Shown one piece after another: positions 17,842 to 26,517 of a DNA stretch of 64,000 nt; positions within the stretch are counted from its first letter, which is position 1; every line of letters begins with the position of its first letter. The translations under genes were made by a program, and so were the position numbers. This DNA is from Sphingopyxis fribergensis. GTDB taxonomy: Bacteria; Pseudomonadota; Alphaproteobacteria; Sphingomonadales; Sphingomonadaceae. Where the stretch lies: the NCBI RefSeq assembly GCF_000803645.1, contig NZ_CP009122.1, positions 4,929,585 to 4,993,584 of the forward strand, written 5' to 3'. The notes beneath the pieces were generated by a model. The model was not told the origin of the DNA and made no database searches. It saw nothing but the letters and a program-made list of their open reading frames with translations.

Positions 17842-20253
17842 ATGTCTCTCCCCGCCCCTTTTGCTCAATGGTTTAGCGCGCGCGGGTGGCGGCTCCGGCG
17901 GCATCAGGCCGATATGCTCGCCGCGGGTGCGCGGGGCGAGAGTGCGCTGCTCGTCGCGGCGACGGGGGCAGGCAAGACGCTGTCGGGATTCCTGCCGACG
18001 CTCGTCGATCTCGCGCAAAATCCGACCGACCGGCTGCACACGCTCTATGTGTCGCCGCTGAAAGCGCTCGCCGCCGACGTCGAGCGCAACTTGCTCGGTC
18101 CGATCGCCGAAATGGAGCTCGGGATCAGCGTCGAGAGCCGCAGCGGCGACACAAGTTCTGACAAGAAGGCGCGCCAGCGCAGCCGCCCGCCGAACATCCT
18201 GCTGACGACCCCCGAATCGTTGTCGCTGCTGCTGTCCTATCCCGACAGTTTCTCAATGTTCGCCGATTTGAAAACCGTGGTGATCGACGAGATCCACGCC
18301 TTTGCTCCCGGCAAGCGCGGCGATTTGCTGAGTTTGGCGCTCGCGCGGCTGCAGCACATCGCGCCGAATTTGCGCCGCGTCGGCCTGTCGGCGACCATCG
18401 CCGACACAACGGCCTATCGGAGCTGGCTTGCGCCGAACGGCGATGCCGATGGCGTGACATTGGTCGAGGGCGAAGCAGGCGCCGACCCCGATATCCAGAT
18501 ATTGCTGCCCGAGGGGGCGGTGCCGTGGGCCGGGCATTCGGGGCGCTATGCGGTGCACCAGGTGATGGACGAGGTCGCGAAGAACCGCACAACGATCATC
18601 TTTTGCAATACGCGCGGGCTCGCCGAGTTGATTTTCCAGGAGTTGTGGAAGGTCAACGACCTCGGCCTGCCGATCGCCATCCACCACGGCAGCCTTGACC
18701 GCGAGGCGCGCCAGCGCGCCGAACTGGCGATGGCCGAAGGGCGGCTGCGCGCGCTCGTCGCGACGTCGAGCCTCGACCTCGGGCTCGACTGGGGCGATGT
18801 CGACTGCGTGATCCAGATGGGCGCGCCCAAGGGCTCGTCGCGGCTGCTCCAGCGCATCGGGCGCGCCAACCATCGGCTCGACGAGCCGAGCAAGGCGCTG
18901 ATCGTGCCGGGCAACCGCTTCGAATATCTGGAGGCGCAGGCGGCGCTCGATGCTGTCGAGGCGGGCGAGCGCGACGCCGACCGCTTTCGCCCCGGCGCGC
19001 TCGACGTGCTCGCGCAGCATGTGATGGCGCTCGCCTGCGCGGCGCCGTTCAAGGAGGACGAACTGCTTGGCGAAATTCGCTCGGCGATGCCGTATCAGTG
19101 GATCGACGCGCCAACCTTCGCGCGCCTGCTCGGTTTCGTGCGCGACGGCGGCTATGCGCTCAAAAGCTACGACCGATTCCGTCGTCTTGCTCCCGACGGA
19201 CAGGGAGGCTGGCGCCTCGCGCACCCGCGATTGGCCGCACAGCACCGGCTCAACGCCGGGATCATCGTCGACGCGCCGACGCTCGACGTGCGCTTCAGGA
19301 ACGGGCGGCGGCTCGGCACCGTCGAGGAATATTTTGCGAGCACGCTGACCGCGGGCGACACCTTCGCCTTTGCCGGCCTCAGCCTTGAGGTCGAGTCGAT
19401 CCGCGACACCGACCTTTATGTCCGCGCGACGACGAAGCCCGCGCGCATCCCCTCCTACGTCGGCGCGCGCATGGCGCTGTCGACGCGGCTCGCCGACCGC
19501 GTGCGCGGCTTCCTCGCCGACCCGGCGAGCTGGCAGCGCTTTCCCGAGGATGTGCGCTTCTGGCTGGAGATGCAGCAACTGCGATCGGTGCTGCCGCGTC
19601 CCGGCGAACTGCTCGTCGAGACTTTCCCGCACGAGGGGCTCCATTATATGGTCGCCTATCCGTTCGAGGGGTGGAACGCCCACCAGTCGCTCGGCATGCT
19701 GCTGACCAAGCGCATGGACCGCGCCGGGCTCCAGCCGATGGGGTTCGTCGCGTCGGACTATGCGCTTGCGATCTGGTCGCTGCGTCCCGTCGCCGACCCC
19801 GCCGCACTGTTCGACTCGGCGATCCTCGAGGATGAATTCGTCGAGTGGGTCGAAAGCTCGCACCTGCTCAAACGCGCGTTCCGCGAGGTCGCGGTGATCG
19901 GCGGGCTGATCGAGCGCCAGCATCCGGGCAAGCGCAAGACGGGCAAACAGGTGACCTTTTCGACCGACCTGATCTTCGACGTGCTGCGCAAATATGAACC
20001 CGATCATCTGCTGCTCGAAGCCGCGTGGGCCGATGCGCGCGAGCGGCTCACTGACGTGGCGCGGCTTGGCGACCTGCTCGACCGCGCTGCGGGGACGATG
20101 GTGCATCGGACATTGCCGCGCATCAGCCCGCTCGCGATCCCCGTGCTCGTGCTGATCGGGCGCGAAAATGTCGCCGCCTCCGATCTTGACGACATGCTGC
20201 TCGGCGAACTTGCCGATACGCTCGCCGAAACGGCGATGCGCCTCGACGAGTGA
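17842..20253 (+). CDS. Ligase-associated DNA damage response DEXH-box helicase (Lhr family)
   Basis: ATP-dependent superfamily 2 helicase. The 803-residue product has Walker A ATGAGKT at 40-46, DEIH at 149-152, GLSAT near 181 and QRIGRANH at 338-345, followed by the winged-helix and Lhr-core regions. This is the shorter 'ligase-associated' form rather than the 1500-residue Lhr. ATG 17842 gives MSLPAPFAQWFSARGW, a normal start. In many bacteria it clusters with pdeM, an ATP-dependent DNA ligase and a metallo-beta-lactamase exonuclease. Here pdeM is two genes on, while ligase and exonuclease are absent from the window. Confidence 0.93.
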   Translation: MSLPAPFAQWFSARGWRLRRHQADMLAAGARGESALLVAATGAGKTLSGFLPTLVDLAQNPTDRLHTLYVSPLKALAADVERNLLGPIAEMELGISVESRSGDTSSDKKARQRSRPPNILLTTPESLSLLLSYPDSFSMFADLKTVVIDEIHAFAPGKRGDLLSLALARLQHIAPNLRRVGLSATIADTTAYRSWLAPNGDADGVTLVEGEAGADPDIQILLPEGAVPWAGHSGRYAVHQVMDEVAKNRTTIIFCNTRGLAELIFQELWKVNDLGLPIAIHHGSLDREARQRAELAMAEGRLRALVATSSLDLGLDWGDVDCVIQMGAPKGSSRLLQRIGRANHRLDEPSKALIVPGNRFEYLEAQAALDAVEAGERDADRFRPGALDVLAQHVMALACAAPFKEDELLGEIRSAMPYQWIDAPTFARLLGFVRDGGYALKSYDRFRRLAPDGQGGWRLAHPRLAAQHRLNAGIIVDAPTLDVRFRNGRRLGTVEEYFASTLTAGDTFAFAGLSLEVESIRDTDLYVRATTKPARIPSYVGARMALSTRLADRVRGFLADPASWQRFPEDVRFWLEMQQLRSVLPRPGELLVETFPHEGLHYMVAYPFEGWNAHQSLGMLLTKRMDRAGLQPMGFVASDYALAIWSLRPVADPAALFDSAILEDEFVEWVESSHLLKRAFREVAVIGGLIERQHPGKRKTGKQVTFSTDLIFDVLRKYEPDHLLLEAAWADARERLTDVARLGDLLDRAAGTMVHRTLPRISPLAIPVLVLIGRENVAASDLDDMLLGELADTLAETAMRLDE

Positions 20254-20313
20254 CCGGCGTTTCGCTTGCTGCGCGGCGCGATGAGGCGTAGAATGCGGCA
20301 AAATATATAGAGG

Positions 20314-21360
20314 ATGCCAGCGATGACCTATGCTTCGAAGCGGTCCGTCCTTTTGGCGCTGCTGCTCGCCGCGCCTGCGCTGACCGGCGCGACGCCGGCC
20401 CCCACCGAGCCGCCCGCCATTCCCGTCGCCGCGCCCGCCCCGGGCGAGGAACTGGCCGCCCCGCCGGTGATGCTCGTTCCGTTCATCGAACCCTTCGACC
20501 TCGACGCGTCGCGGCGGATGTCGGTCAAGGTCATGGTCGGGGGCAAAGGGCCGTTTTCCTTCCTCGTCGACACCGGCGCCGAACGCACGGTGATCGCTCG
20601 CGAACTCGCCGAACGGCTCGGGCTGGTACAAGGCGAAAAGCTGCGGCTGGCGACGATCGGCGGGTCGGCAATGGTGCCCAGCTATCGCGTCGCGGCGCTT
20701 CAGATGCAGAAACTGCACCTCGCCTCTGTCGAGGCTCCCGCCTTTTTCGGGCGGCATATCGGTGCCGCCGGGCTGATCGGGGTCGACATGCTCGAAAAGC
20801 GGCGCGTGCTGATCGATTTCCGCAAGGAAAGCATGCAGATACTCGAAACACGCCGTCGCGCCCCGTCGCTGATCAAGGATGACGATGCAATCGTCGTCAC
20901 CGCGCGCAATTCGGCGGGCCGGCTGATCCTGTCCGACGCGCGCCTGAACGGCAAGCGCATCGATGTGATCGTCGACACCGGGGCCCAAACGAGCGTCGGC
21001 AATATGGCGTTGCAAAGGCTGGTCGTGAGCAAGCGCGCCAACCGTTTTCCCTTTACCCCGGCGATCCTCGACGCCGTAACCGGCGAGGCGGTGCCCGCGA
21101 TGCGCAGCGCGATCAAACGCATCGTGATCAACGGCATGGACGTCAACGACCTGCCCGTCAGCTTTGCCGACGGCCAGGCATTCAAGGCATTGGGGCTCCA
21201 CGAGCGGCCGGCGCTGCTGCTCGGCATGGACAGCCTGGCGCTGTTCGACCGCGTCGAGATCGATTTCCCGAACAAGCGCGTCGTGTTCGACCTGCCCGAC
21301 GGCGCGCATCGCGAATCCGGCCAACGCTTCGCCGCAAATATGGCGACGCGCGGTATCTAG
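20314..21360 (+). CDS. Exported protein with two retropepsin-like aspartic protease domains
   Basis: The 348-residue product has a signal-like hydrophobic start, a Pro/Ala-rich linker to about residue 55, and two retropepsin-like units. Unit 1 has FLVDTGAERTVI with Asp86 and LIGVDMLEKRRVLIDF. Unit 2 has VIVDTGAQTSVG with Asp221 and LLGMDSLALFDRVEIDF. Each unit therefore keeps an intact D-T-G, unlike single-domain clan AA proteins that must dimerise. Function is unknown; both sites could pair within one chain as in pepsins. It lies between the helicase (60 nt) and pdeM (40 nt) on the same strand. An ATG three codons in is an alternative start. Confidence 0.8.
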   Translation: MPAMTYASKRSVLLALLLAAPALTGATPAPTEPPAIPVAAPAPGEELAAPPVMLVPFIEPFDLDASRRMSVKVMVGGKGPFSFLVDTGAERTVIARELAERLGLVQGEKLRLATIGGSAMVPSYRVAALQMQKLHLASVEAPAFFGRHIGAAGLIGVDMLEKRRVLIDFRKESMQILETRRRAPSLIKDDDAIVVTARNSAGRLILSDARLNGKRIDVIVDTGAQTSVGNMALQRLVVSKRANRFPFTPAILDAVTGEAVPAMRSAIKRIVINGMDVNDLPVSFADGQAFKALGLHERPALLLGMDSLALFDRVEIDFPNKRVVFDLPDGAHRESGQRFAANMATRGI

Positions 21361-21400
21361 GACGCTTGCGGCGCGGCGAGGGGGTCTGCATAGCGGCGCC

Positions 21401-22117
21401 ATGTCCGCCGCAGTAACTTTCGATTTTGCGGGCCAGCAGTTTCACATGCTGGCCGACCGGGCGCTGTTCTGGCCGCGCCACGGGGCGCTGATCGTTGCCG
21501 ACCTGCACCTGGAGAAAGCGAGCTGGTATGCGGCGCTCGGCCAGCCGCTGCCGCCCTATGACAGCCACGACACGCTCGACCGGCTCGCGGCGCTCGCGGC
21601 CGAAACCGGCGCGCGCGCAATCTGGTGCCTTGGCGACAGTTTTCATGATCGGGACGCGGCAGAGCGGATCGTGCCCGCGGTCGCCGAACGCCTGTTCGGG
21701 CAGGCGGCGACGGCAAGGCTGCTGTGGATCGCGGGCAACCACGACGGGCTGACCGGCGGCGCGTGGGGCGGCGAGGTCGCCGAGGAGTTGATCGTCGACG
21801 GCATCGTCTTTCGCCACCAAAGCCTCGCCCACGAAGTACGCCCCGAAATTTCGGGGCATTTTCACCCCAAATTGCGGCTGAGGATCCGCGGCCGCCCGGT
21901 GTCGCGCCCCTGTTTTGCAGGCGATAACAGGCGACTGATTCTGCCCGCCTTTGGCAGCCTGACGGGCGGACTGTCCGCCGAGGACCGCGGGATCGCCACA
22001 AATTTTTCCGGTGCCTATCAGGCTATGCTGGTCGCGCGGGGCCGGTTGCTCCGCTTCCCTTGCGGCAATGGCACAGCCGTTGACGCTACGGCAAGCCGCG
22101 CGGTCGCCGCCGAATAG
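21401..22117 (+). CDS. pdeM: Ligase-associated DNA damage response endonuclease PdeM
   Basis: Calcineurin-like metallophosphoesterase. The 238-residue protein shows the metal-binding motifs IVADLHLEKASW near residue 30, CLGDSFHDRDA near 77, IAGNHDGL near 112 and SGHFHPKLRL near 148. The name follows the family associated with the ligase-linked repair cluster; activity here is inferred. The helicase of the same cluster lies 1.1 kb upstream, separated by the retropepsin gene. ATG 21401 was chosen because upstream sequence in frame belongs to the retropepsin gene read in another frame. Confidence 0.9.
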   Translation: MSAAVTFDFAGQQFHMLADRALFWPRHGALIVADLHLEKASWYAALGQPLPPYDSHDTLDRLAALAAETGARAIWCLGDSFHDRDAAERIVPAVAERLFGQAATARLLWIAGNHDGLTGGAWGGEVAEELIVDGIVFRHQSLAHEVRPEISGHFHPKLRLRIRGRPVSRPCFAGDNRRLILPAFGSLTGGLSAEDRGIATNFSGAYQAMLVARGRLLRFPCGNGTAVDATASRAVAAE

Positions 22118-22276
22118 AGGCTAAGCCCTACCGAACAGGCGCTTTTCTTCCTGTGGCCTAAAAGCATCACCCAGCCAAAAACGACGCAAATACGGGCCTC
22201 CCGCTGGATCGGTCGCGCAATTGAGTTATGCTCCCCCGGCAACAAAAATAAATAAATGTTGAGAGGAGTGCCCGAT

Positions 22277-25117
22277 ATGAAATCATCTTCCCTTCGTGCT
22301 GCCCGATTCATGCGCACCAGCGCGCTCGGCGTATCGCTTGCCATCGCTGCCGTATCGGTCCCGGCCTTCGCGCAAGACGCGCCGGCCGAGACCGCAACCG
22401 ACGACAGCGACAACACCCCGATCATCGTCACCGCACAGGGTCGCTCGCAATTGCTGTCCGACGTGCCGGTCGCCATCTCGGCGGTCAGCGCCGAAACGCT
22501 GCAGAACAGCGGCGCGAACGACATTCGCCAGCTGAACCAGCTCGCGCCGTCGCTGCTCGTTTCGTCCACCGGTTCGGAAGCCAATGGCTCGGCGCGTATC
22601 CGCGGCATCGGCACCGTCGGCGACAACCCCGGCCTTGAAAGCTCGGTCCCCGTCTTCATCGACGGCGTCTATCGTTCGCGTTCGGGCATCGGCCTCAACG
22701 AACTCGGCGAAATCGACCGCATCGAGGTCCAGCGCGGCCCGCAGGGTACGCTCGGCGGCCGCAACTCGTCGGCGGGCCTGATCAGCATCTATTCGAAAAA
22801 GCCCGATTTCAACTTCGGCGCCACGGGCGAGATCACCTATGGCAATTATGATTACTGGCGCCTCGGCGGCAGCGTCACCGGTCCGATCAGCGACACGCTC
22901 GCCGCGCGCCTCGACGGCGTGTGGGTCAAGCGCGACGGTTTCTACAACGACACCGCGAACGACCGCGACATCAACAACCGCGACCGTTATTTCCTGCGCG
23001 GGCAATTGCTGTTCGAGCCGACCGATGCGCTGTCGGTCCGCCTGATCGCCGATTATACCTCGCGCGACGAGGAATGCTGCGCGGCGACCTATGTCGGTCC
23101 GACGGTGAACCAATATATCGGCAATCTCAACACGCCTACGGCCGTCGGTGCGGGCGCGACCCCGACGTCGAACAACATCATCAACGTGCTGCGCGACCTT
23201 GGTCAGTCGGTCGGCGCGTTCAACCAGGGTTACAGCCGCGACATCTCGGTTACCCCGGGGCGCAGCTTCGCCGGCAAAACCAAGGATTATGGCTTCTCGG
23301 GCCAGATCGACTATGATTTCGGCGGCGTGACGCTGACGTCGATCACCGCGTACCGCGAATATCGGTCGAGCCAGGCCGGCGACGTCGACTATGGCACGGT
23401 CGACATCCTCTATCGCGGCGACAGCGACGATGCGTATCGCCAGTTCCACACTTTTACGCAGGAACTGCGCCTGCAGGGCGAGGCCTTCGACGGCAAGCTC
23501 GACTGGCTCGTCGGCGGCTTCTACGCCAATGAAAAGCTGCGGGTACGCGACAATCTGCGCTTCGGCGAGGACTATGGCCGCTTCGCGGCATGTCGCCTGA
23601 TCACCGGCACCGCACTTGCGGGCCTGTATTCGCCAACCAGTACCGGATGCGTCGTACCTTTCGCCGCTCCAGGCGTGCCCGGCTTCGCGGCAATCGCGGG
23701 CGCAGCGGGTGCTTCAGGCCCAGACATCGTAGCCGCCCTGACCGCACTCGACGGCTTGAGCGATCGCGGCAGCATCAACGATCGCTACAGCCAAAATGGC
23801 GAGAATTGGGCGCTGTTCACGCACAATATCTTCCACATCACCGACAAGCTCGATTTCACTTTTGGCGTCCGCTACACCAACGATAAGAAGAAGTTCGCGG
23901 CGACCTTCACCAACGACAACACCGTCTGCACGACGGTCCAGGGACTGGTTCTCGACGATCTGACCACAACGACCGCAGGGACGGCCACACAGATCGGCAC
24001 CGCCCGCGCGCTTGCCGGCGCACTTATCGGCCTCAGCTGTCAGGGCAATTCGACCGCCGAACTCAATAATGTGTCGATCCGCGACAAGCGGAGCGAGGAC
24101 GAATGGACCGGCACCGCGATCCTGTCGTACAAGCCGATCGACGACCTGATGGTCTATGCAAGCTATTCGCGCGGCTACAAGGCGGGCGGCTTCAACCTCG
24201 ACCGCTCGGCGCTGAAATCGCCGATCCTGCCCTTCGCGGCGACCCCCGGCGGGGCGCAGGGGCTGGTGCAAAACCTGCAGTTCGACCCCGAAAAGGTCGA
24301 CAGCTATGAAATCGGAGCCAAATATTCGACCGGTCCGTTCGGCCTTGGCCTGACCCTCTTCCGGTCGGATTTCTCGAGCTTCCAGCTCAACACGTTCAAC
24401 GGCACCGTCTTCCTCGTCCAGAACGTCAACGGATGCGATAGCGACCTCAATGGCGGCGATCGCGACCAGAGCAAGTTCACCGGCGCGCCGAACTTCAATG
24501 CCGCCGCCGCGACCACCGGCGCCTGCCCGACCGACGACGTCAGCCATGGTGTCCGGTCGGAAGGCTTCGAACTCGAAGCCTCGCTCGTTCCGGCACGCAG
24601 CTTCCGCATGACCGCCGGCCTGACCTATGCGAAGACCAAATATCGCGGTCAGCTGGTCGGTAACAATTCGGGCGCCCCGCTTGACCAGGCGCTGCGCCTG
24701 CTGCCGGGCAACAATCTGTCGAATGCGCCCGAACTGGTCGCAACCGGCAGCGTCGCCTGGACGCCCGATATCGGCAGCAGCGGCCTCTCCGGCCTCGTCT
24801 ATATCGATGGCCGCATGACCAGCGATTACAATACCGGGTCGGACCTGTTCCCGCAAAAGGAACAAAATGGCTATGCGCTGTTCAACGCGCGTATCGGCAT
24901 TCGCGGCCCCGACGAGAAATGGGGCATCGAATTCTGGGGCCAGAATATCTTCAATAAGCAATATGCGCAGGTCGCGTTCAACTCGCCGTTCCAGGAAGGC
25001 GCGACCTCGGCGACCACCGCCTTCTCCGACCCGCAATATCCGGGCGGGCGGCAGATCTTCTCGCAGTTCCTGGCCGAACCCAGGACCTACGGCGTGACGT
25101 TGCGCGGCAAGTTCTAA
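22277..25117 (+). CDS. TonB-dependent receptor (large, substrate unknown)
   Basis: Outer-membrane active transporter, 946 residues. Signal peptide with AFA-QDAP cleavage, TonB-box-like TPIIVTAQGR, then plug motifs SDVPVAISAVSAETL, RIRGIGTVGDNPGLESSVPVF and RIEVQRGPQGTLGGRNSSAG. The barrel ends in YGVTLRGKF with terminal Phe. Paired cysteines occur in several extracellular-type loops. A strong ribosome site GAGAGGAG lies 8 nt before ATG 22277. The substrate is unknown. A decayed paralogue lies directly downstream, indicating a tandem duplication. Confidence 0.92.
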   Translation: MKSSSLRAARFMRTSALGVSLAIAAVSVPAFAQDAPAETATDDSDNTPIIVTAQGRSQLLSDVPVAISAVSAETLQNSGANDIRQLNQLAPSLLVSSTGSEANGSARIRGIGTVGDNPGLESSVPVFIDGVYRSRSGIGLNELGEIDRIEVQRGPQGTLGGRNSSAGLISIYSKKPDFNFGATGEITYGNYDYWRLGGSVTGPISDTLAARLDGVWVKRDGFYNDTANDRDINNRDRYFLRGQLLFEPTDALSVRLIADYTSRDEECCAATYVGPTVNQYIGNLNTPTAVGAGATPTSNNIINVLRDLGQSVGAFNQGYSRDISVTPGRSFAGKTKDYGFSGQIDYDFGGVTLTSITAYREYRSSQAGDVDYGTVDILYRGDSDDAYRQFHTFTQELRLQGEAFDGKLDWLVGGFYANEKLRVRDNLRFGEDYGRFAACRLITGTALAGLYSPTSTGCVVPFAAPGVPGFAAIAGAAGASGPDIVAALTALDGLSDRGSINDRYSQNGENWALFTHNIFHITDKLDFTFGVRYTNDKKKFAATFTNDNTVCTTVQGLVLDDLTTTTAGTATQIGTARALAGALIGLSCQGNSTAELNNVSIRDKRSEDEWTGTAILSYKPIDDLMVYASYSRGYKAGGFNLDRSALKSPILPFAATPGGAQGLVQNLQFDPEKVDSYEIGAKYSTGPFGLGLTLFRSDFSSFQLNTFNGTVFLVQNVNGCDSDLNGGDRDQSKFTGAPNFNAAAATTGACPTDDVSHGVRSEGFELEASLVPARSFRMTAGLTYAKTKYRGQLVGNNSGAPLDQALRLLPGNNLSNAPELVATGSVAWTPDIGSSGLSGLVYIDGRMTSDYNTGSDLFPQKEQNGYALFNARIGIRGPDEKWGIEFWGQNIFNKQYAQVAFNSPFQEGATSATTAFSDPQYPGGRQIFSQFLAEPRTYGVTLRGKF

Positions 25118-25141
25118 GTAGCAGAAAATTTCAGGCTATCG

Positions 25142-25178
25142 GGGGCGGGACACATTGTGTCTCGCCCCTTTCTTTTGC
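25142..25178 (+). terminator. Rho-independent terminator after the TonB receptor
   Basis: GGGGCGGGACAC, ATT loop, GTGTCTCGCCCC, then TTTCTTTT; one stem mismatch. It starts 25 nt after the receptor stop codon. Confidence 0.85.
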
Positions 25179-25239
25179 CTTACGATAAAAAGACCGCCCT
25201 CCCCACATCGATAAATCTTGTGAGAGGAGGGCCGGTCCC

Positions 25240-26388
25240 GTGAATGACCGTTCCCGCAGTGCCGCCCATATGCTGCGCATCAGCGCCGCCGGCGTGTCGC
25301 TTGTCCTGGGCCTGTTGGCGACGCCCGCCACGGCACAAGGCGCCGGCGCCGAAACCGACGACAGCACCATCATCGTCACCGCGACGCGCCGCAGCGAGGC
25401 GCTGTCCGACGTGCCGATCGCGGTCTCGGCAGTCACCGGCGACACACTCGAAAAAACCGGCGGCCCGACGTCCGCTCGCTGGGGCAGGTCGCCCCTTCGC
25501 TGCTCGTGTCGGGTGCGACGAGCGAGGTCAATTTTTCGGCCCGTATCCGCGGCATCGGCACGGTCGGCGAAAATCCCGGCCTTGAATCGTCGGTCGGCCC
25601 GTTCATCGACGGCGTTGATCAACCCCGCGTCGGCGACCTGCTCGAACCTGCCCGCAGCAAGCTTCCCCGGTTTCCAGGGCATCGCGGCGCTGCTCGGGGC
25701 CGCTCCGCTGATCAGCACCGGCAACAATGGATCGACCTTTCATCAGCGCGGCACCAATTATGCGCTGTTCACGCACAACAGCTTCGACATCATCGAAGAT
25801 GCGCTGACGCTGACCGTCGGCGCGCGTTACACGCATGAGAAAAAGACGCTGGCGGGCGACGCCAATTTCACCAACACGCTCTGCCCCGCGCCCGAATGGC
25901 TCGTCTACGCTTCGGTGTCGAAGGCTATAAGGAGGGCGGCTTCAACCTCGACTTTTCGGCGCTCGACCGGCCGTGCAGCACGACCGCGGGATCCGCCGCG
26001 CAAAACGCGGCCTGCACCAGTGCGCTTGCGCGACCCGCGAACACGCCGGGCAACGGTCGGCCCGAGACGAGCGACCTGCAATTCGCGAGCGAAAAGGTCG
26101 ATGCCTATGAGCTCGGGGTCAAATGGGACGGCCCCGGAATCGACGTCAACCTCGCCGCTTTCTGGCAGGAATATAGCAGTTATCAGCTCAACACCTTCAA
26201 CGGCGTCAATTTCGCGGTGACCAATATACAGGCGTGCAAGGATGATCTCGCCGGGGCCGACATCGATGCATCCGCAACGACCGGTGCCTGCGTCTCCGAC
26301 CGGTTGAAGCCGGGGGTCGTCGCCAAAGGCTTCGAGATCGAGACTTTCCTGCGCCCCGCGCGCGATATATCGGTCAATATGGGGCTTT
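25240..26388 (+). pseudogene. Decayed TonB-dependent receptor, paralogue of the gene at 22277
   Basis: Starts well (GAGAGGAGG site, GTG 25240, signal peptide, DDSTIIVTATRR, SDVPIAVSAVTGDTLEKTGG). Near 25465 the frame shifts by one base, after which the plug continues as DVRSLGQVAPSLLVSG and RIRGIGTVGENPGLESSVGPFIDGV. Near 25620 it jumps to sequence matching about residue 430 of the intact neighbour (LISTGNN, then NYALFTHNSFDIIEDALTLTVGARYTHEKKT), a loss of roughly 300 residues. A second loss and another frameshift occur near 25900-25925 (LVYASVS, then GYKEGGFNLDFSALD). The barrel then stops at RDISVNMGL where a palindromic repeat begins; the last third is missing. No functional receptor can be made. 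Confidence 0.9.
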
Positions 26389-26417
26389 CTCCCCTCCCGC
26401 TTGCGGGAGGGGAGAGG
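26389..26417. repeat. Palindromic repeat (family B) at the truncation point
   Basis: CTCCCCTCCCGC, TTG, GCGGGAGGGGAG: near-perfect arms of 12 bp around a tiny loop. It begins exactly where similarity of the receptor pseudogene to its neighbour ends, so it may mark the deletion or insertion junction. Confidence 0.75.
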
Positions 26418-26517
26418 AAATGTCCGCAATTGGTCGATTGCCGATATTCGTCATAGTGATCGCGGCTCCTGGTTTCGACGATTGACGCCGGCCGACGATG
26501 CGCCATAGTCCGCGTCC

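Noticed and set aside
18253..21402. Very long open frame (over 1000 codons) on the minus strand
   Set aside because: It lies antisense to the helicase and retropepsin genes, both with clear motifs. Its translation is low-complexity Arg/His/Asp-rich, typical of the opposite strand of GC-rich genes.
25506..25838. Separate small gene inside the receptor remnant
   Set aside because: It is a frameshifted fragment of the plug domain (RIRGIGTVGENPGLESS) followed by out-of-frame sequence.
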